64,000 nucleotides of DNA from Dinoroseobacter sp049801095 (GTDB lineage Bacteria; Pseudomonadota; Alphaproteobacteria; Rhodobacterales; Rhodobacteraceae): NCBI RefSeq assembly GCF_049801095.1, contig NZ_JBNAGH010000004.1, forward strand, positions 124,001 to 188,000, given 5' to 3'. Positions 60,837 to 64,000 of the stretch are shown piece by piece. A model generated the notes under the pieces. That model saw only the letters and a program-made list of their open reading frames with translations. It was not told the origin of the DNA and made no database searches. The translations under genes and the position numbers were made by a program. The first letter of the stretch is position 1; every line of letters begins with the position of its first letter.

Positions 60837-62026
60837 GCCTCGACCTCTCCCACCCCTCGTGCGAGGACCTGCGCCGCACCGCGCGGCGCCGGATTCCGAA
60901 ATTCGCGTTTGAGTATCTCGACAGTGCGACCGGGCGCGAGCTGGGTCTCAAGATCAACCGCGACGCGCTCGACGCGATCGGCTTCATGCCAAGCGTGCTA
61001 TGTGGCCGGACGACCGCAGATCTGTCCTGCGAGCTCATGGGGGAACGCTATGACCTGCCCTTTGGCATGGCGCCCGTGGGCATGTCAGGGCTCATCTGGG
61101 CCGGCGCGGAACGTATGCTCGCAAAAGCTTCCGTCGCCGCGAATATCCCCTATTGCCTCTCAAGCGTCGCCGTCGCTTCGCCCGAGGACATCGCCCCCCA
61201 TATCGGTCAAAATGGCTGGTTTCAGCATTATCCGGTGAATTCAGGCGAGCTGCGTCGCAAAATGCTACCTCGGATCAAGGCGGCTGGCTTTCACACCTTG
61301 GTCATGACCGTCGACGTGCCCGAGGAAAGCCGAAGGGAACGCCAACGGCGCGCAAACCTGACGGTCCCGCCCAAGTTTGACCTGCGGACGATCGCCGAGA
61401 TGCTGCGCCACCCGACCTGGTGTGTCGCTCATCTGCGCGAAGGCGTCATGCCGCGCATGCGGTTTTTTGACGACTATGTCCCGCAGCGCGGCCGCGAAAG
61501 CTTTACCCATGCAGGTGCATTGATCCGGGGCATTCCGGATTGGACCTATCTTCGGGAACTCCGCGAGGAATGGGATGGCAAGCTTGTCGTAAAGGGCGTG
61601 CAGCGCCCGGATGACGCTGCGCGCATGGTGTCCGAGGGCGTGGACTGCATCTGGGTGTCCAACCATTCGGGTCGACAATTCGAAGCGGGACCTGCGGTGA
61701 TCGACCAACTGCCCCTGATCCGGGCGGGCGTGGGGCCCGAGGTTCCATTGATCTACGACTCGGGTGTGGCCTGGGGTTTGGATGTGATGCGCGCGCTGGC
61801 AAAAGGCGCCAGTTTCGTGATGCTCGGGCGCGCCTTTCTCTACGCCGTTGCGGCCTTTGGCGCCCGCGGCATCGAGCATCTGATCCACGTCCTGCGATCG
61901 GATATCGAAGCCAATATGAGCCAGCTTGGCGCTGAACGGCTCGACCAGCTCTCTCACTATCTGCTCGAAACTCAGCGCGCGTTTGAACCTGCGCTGCCGC
62001 CCCAAAAAGCGGTGAGCATGAAATGA
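60833..62026 (+). CDS. FMN-dependent alpha-hydroxy-acid oxidase/dehydrogenase (LldD-like)
   Basis: 397-residue TIM-barrel flavoenzyme oxidising L-2-hydroxy acids such as lactate, glycolate or mandelate. RRRIPKFAFEYLDSATGREL at the start, FGMAPVGMSGLIWAGAE, HTLVMTVDVPEESRRERQRR, catalytic His in CIWVSNHSGRQFEAGPAV and C-terminal IYDSGVAWGLDVMRALAKGA for FMN phosphate. The His motif is SNHSGRQ where SNHGGRQ is usual. Overlaps the small ORF by ATGA and precedes a sugar-type ABC importer, so the two may handle one substrate. Confidence 0.87.
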   Translation: MSLDLSHPSCEDLRRTARRRIPKFAFEYLDSATGRELGLKINRDALDAIGFMPSVLCGRTTADLSCELMGERYDLPFGMAPVGMSGLIWAGAERMLAKASVAANIPYCLSSVAVASPEDIAPHIGQNGWFQHYPVNSGELRRKMLPRIKAAGFHTLVMTVDVPEESRRERQRRANLTVPPKFDLRTIAEMLRHPTWCVAHLREGVMPRMRFFDDYVPQRGRESFTHAGALIRGIPDWTYLRELREEWDGKLVVKGVQRPDDAARMVSEGVDCIWVSNHSGRQFEAGPAVIDQLPLIRAGVGPEVPLIYDSGVAWGLDVMRALAKGASFVMLGRAFLYAVAAFGARGIEHLIHVLRSDIEANMSQLGAERLDQLSHYLLETQRAFEPALPPQKAVSMK

Positions 62027-62063
62027 ACGCCCAACAGCCATATCGATTTAGGAGGAGATCATC

Positions 62064-63185
62064 GTGACACTAAAAGGCAAATTGAAGGGTGCGGTCCTGG
62101 TCGCCCTGCTTGGCACCTGCGCAACTGCCGCTCACGCGGATTGGCGCAGTCCGACAGAAGATGCCAGTTTCAAGGCCGAGTGTTTCCGTCCCTGGGCCGA
62201 AACGACAGATACCTGGGTGCATGAGGGCCGCGAGGGGCCGTACCGGATCGCCGTCGTCAACAGCTTTACCGGCAACACATGGCGGATCCAGATGCTGAAA
62301 ACGCTGCTCGCATTCGCCGAAACACCCGAGATATCCGCCAATATCGATGAGCTGAAAGTGATCTCAACCGGCACGGATGTGTCCGCGCAGATCGCCGCGA
62401 TGGAAGATTTCATCAACCAGGGCTACGACGCGGTCATCGCCAATGCGATGAGCACAGATGGTTTCGACCGCGTAATCCGCGCGGGCGAACGCGCTGAGTC
62501 TATCGTCATGACATTCGACAACGTGCTAGGCACCGACAAGCTGATGCAGCTCAGCTCGGACAACCATGAGTTTGGCCGCATCCAGGGCGAATTCCTGATC
62601 GACAAGATGGGCACAAGCGGCAAGGTCCTCGAGGTGCGCGGTCTGCCGGGTATTTCGGTGGATCTGGACCGACATGACGGCCTCCGCAAGATCCTCGATC
62701 CGCATTCGGAGATCGAGGTCGTTGAGGTTGTCGGCAATTGGGATGATGGCACCACACAAAAGGTCGTTGCGGACGCCATTGCAACCCATGGGAGCTTCGA
62801 TGGTTTCGCCGTGCAGGCTGGCAGCACAGGCGCCCTGCGCGCGATCATGGATGCAGGCCACCCGCTGGTTCCGATTGCCGCCGAAGCCGAGAACGGCTTT
62901 CGCAAGATGGCTGCGGAACTGAGCGATCAGGGACTTGAAGTTGTCTCGGTCGGTTATTCGCCGGCCCTCGGGGCTATTGCTGTGAAGGCCGCCATCGCGG
63001 CCCTTCAAGGCGAAGCCCTGCCGCAACTCATGTCTGTCCCCCTGCCCGTCGCCTATTCTGGCGAGCTGAAGGATGGCATGAACTATTGGTCTGATCTCGA
63101 CGACAACTTCTTCACTCCGAACGAGTTTCCGCCCTGCAATGTGAACTTCACGGCAGAGCAGATCATGACGCAGGATGTGAACTAG
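62064..63185 (+). CDS. sugar-type ABC transporter substrate-binding protein
   Basis: 373-residue RbsB-like periplasmic protein. GTG start with a perfect AGGAGGAG SD. Sec signal LKGAVLVALLGTCATAAHA, then a mature start DWRSPTEDASF with two cysteines in FKAEC and PPCNVNF that may pair. Lobe motifs YRIAVVNSFTGNTWRIQML, INQGYDAVIANAMSTDGFD and AIAVKAAIAALQGEALPQ are those of the ribose/galactose cluster. Ligand unknown; an oxidised or hydroxy acid sugar is possible given the oxidase gene upstream. Confidence 0.85.
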   Translation: MTLKGKLKGAVLVALLGTCATAAHADWRSPTEDASFKAECFRPWAETTDTWVHEGREGPYRIAVVNSFTGNTWRIQMLKTLLAFAETPEISANIDELKVISTGTDVSAQIAAMEDFINQGYDAVIANAMSTDGFDRVIRAGERAESIVMTFDNVLGTDKLMQLSSDNHEFGRIQGEFLIDKMGTSGKVLEVRGLPGISVDLDRHDGLRKILDPHSEIEVVEVVGNWDDGTTQKVVADAIATHGSFDGFAVQAGSTGALRAIMDAGHPLVPIAAEAENGFRKMAAELSDQGLEVVSVGYSPALGAIAVKAAIAALQGEALPQLMSVPLPVAYSGELKDGMNYWSDLDDNFFTPNEFPPCNVNFTAEQIMTQDVN

Positions 63186-63253
63186 AACCAGCGAGCAGAA
63201 GCGGGTTGGCCCAGGCCGATCCGCCTCGCTCTGCAAGGAACGGGAGGGGCAAG

Positions 63254-64000
63254 ATGACGGGAGATGCACCGTTCATGCGTCTGCGCGACCTGGAGGTCCA
63301 TTATGGCCCCGTGCGCGCGCTCTCCGGCGTTGATCTCGACATCCGTGCAGGACGCATACACGCGATCATTGGCGAGAATGGCGCGGGCAAGTCGACGCTC
63401 CTCAAGGCGATTGCCGGAGTTCAACCGCCTACCCATGGGCGGATCGAGATCAACGGCGCACCGGTCGCGTTTGCCAATGCGGTACAGGCCCAGCGCGCAG
63501 GCGTTTCCTGTATCTTTCAGGAAATGTCACTGGTGCCTGACCTGAGCGTGGCCGACAACATCCTGCTGGCAGATCCTCCCATGCGCTTTGGTCTGATCAA
63601 TCGCCGGGCGCAGCGTCGGCAGGTAGCCCGCCTTCTGGAACGCGTCGGCGCCAGTGACCTGAACCCGAACACGATGGTGCGCGACCTGCCCCTCTCCCGG
63701 CGTCAGCTTGTTGAGATCGCGAAAGGTCTCGCGCGGGATCCGAAGCTGCTGATCTTTGACGAATCCACCTCCGCACTCACCAATTCGGATACACGGCATA
63801 TTCTGTCCCTGGCCTGCCAGCTTCGAGATGAAGGCCTTGCGATCCTCTATGTCTCGCATCGAATGGGCGAGATCCGCGAACTGGCAGATGAATGCTCGGT
63901 GTTCCGTTCCGGGCGCAAGGTCGAGAGCTTTGACGCCAATGCCCGGAGCGACAGCGAGATTGTCGAGATGATGCTGGGCCGGAGTATCGAAGCCTCCTTC
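63254..64000 (+). CDS. RbsA-type sugar ABC transporter ATP-binding protein (partial)
   Basis: ATG at 63254 (GGGAGGGG upstream) opens a frame that is still open at the window end: 249 codons. Walker A IIGENGAGKSTLLKAIAGV, Q-loop CIFQEMSLVPDL, signature LPLSRRQLVEIAKGLARDPK and Walker B LLIFDESTSAL are present. The signature is the degenerate form seen in RbsA-like proteins, which have two ATPase halves of about 500 residues in total; only the first is included here. Confidence 0.88.
   Translation, partial: MTGDAPFMRLRDLEVHYGPVRALSGVDLDIRAGRIHAIIGENGAGKSTLLKAIAGVQPPTHGRIEINGAPVAFANAVQAQRAGVSCIFQEMSLVPDLSVADNILLADPPMRFGLINRRAQRRQVARLLERVGASDLNPNTMVRDLPLSRRQLVEIAKGLARDPKLLIFDESTSALTNSDTRHILSLACQLRDEGLAILYVSHRMGEIRELADECSVFRSGRKVESFDANARSDSEIVEMMLGRSIEASF

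Noticed and set aside
1..64000. CRISPR arrays, rRNA, tRNA, transposases, integrases
   Set aside because: None seen; no regularly spaced direct repeats, no cloverleaf with CCA-type end and no recombinase motif recognised.

Overview
The window looks like a chromosomal segment of a Rhodobacterales (Roseobacter-group) alphaproteobacterium. The basis is high GC, dense operons joined by ATGA or TGATG overlaps, many ABC and TRAP solute transporters each paired with a small catabolic operon and a local GntR, LacI or XRE regulator, and a tetrahydrofolate/formate C1 route. Taxonomy is inferred from gene content and style only; no rRNA or tRNA gene was found. Nearly all of it is accessory catabolism.

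Layout. 1-2.0 kb: spermidine/putrescine-type ABC transporter (partial). 2.4-9.2 kb: acyl-CoA catabolic cluster (MmgE/PrpD, cupin, atypical SDR, enoyl-CoA hydratase, MaoC-like hydratase, then on the opposite strand amidase, CitE-like lyase and GntR), resembling itaconate or C5-dicarboxylate degradation clusters. 9.4-10.5 kb: YafY-type regulator plus ABM-like protein behind a clear inverted repeat. 10.5-19.3 kb: C1 block with folD, a small secreted protein, a chorismate mutase, fhs, and an NAD-type Mo/W formate dehydrogenase whose diaphorase subunit is a fused FdsG-FdsB. 19.6-21.4 kb: PaaI-like thioesterase and class V aminotransferase.

21.5-42.6 kb: a large myo-inositol locus. It holds an ABC importer, a LacI regulator, two distinct IolB-type proteins, IolD, IolC, an IolJ-like aldolase, IolG, two further Gfo/Idh/MocA dehydrogenases, an IolE-like TIM-barrel protein and a phytanoyl-CoA-dioxygenase-like protein. 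The same palindrome, with LacI-type central CG, lies in the transporter/lacI gap and in the divergent iol gap, which suggests one regulator for both halves. Wedged between the halves (28.0-33.5 kb) is a tandem array of three paralogous, cysteine-free, acidic proteins of about 550 residues (beta domain, long Ala/Glu coiled coil, beta domain, C-terminal DxFDF[ILV]). Each has its own TTGAC promoter with an 18-bp spacer and a leader of about 95-100 nt; two are followed by hairpin terminators. I recognise no family for them; they are the best candidate for an undescribed system here.

42.8-49.4 kb: GntR regulator and an aromatic-type operon (FAH-family hydrolase, RutE-like nitroreductase, OsmC, TRAP DctPQM, intradiol dioxygenase). 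49.5-54.0 kb: YciI protein, then a HisD-family dehydrogenase/LacI/bicupin/hydrolase operon preceded by two copies of a 14-bp LacI-like operator. 54.3-57.8 kb: dimethylglycine/sarcosine dehydrogenase-like flavoprotein with a GcvT-type half, divergent from an XRE-cupin regulator. 57.8-59.1 kb: phosphomannomutase/phosphoglucomutase. 59.1-60.0 kb: gene-poor. 60.0-64 kb: GntR regulator, a 24-codon small ORF, an FMN alpha-hydroxy-acid oxidase and a ribose-type ABC importer cut by the window end.

Most promoter, operator and terminator calls come from reading repeats and boxes by eye and should be taken as candidates.
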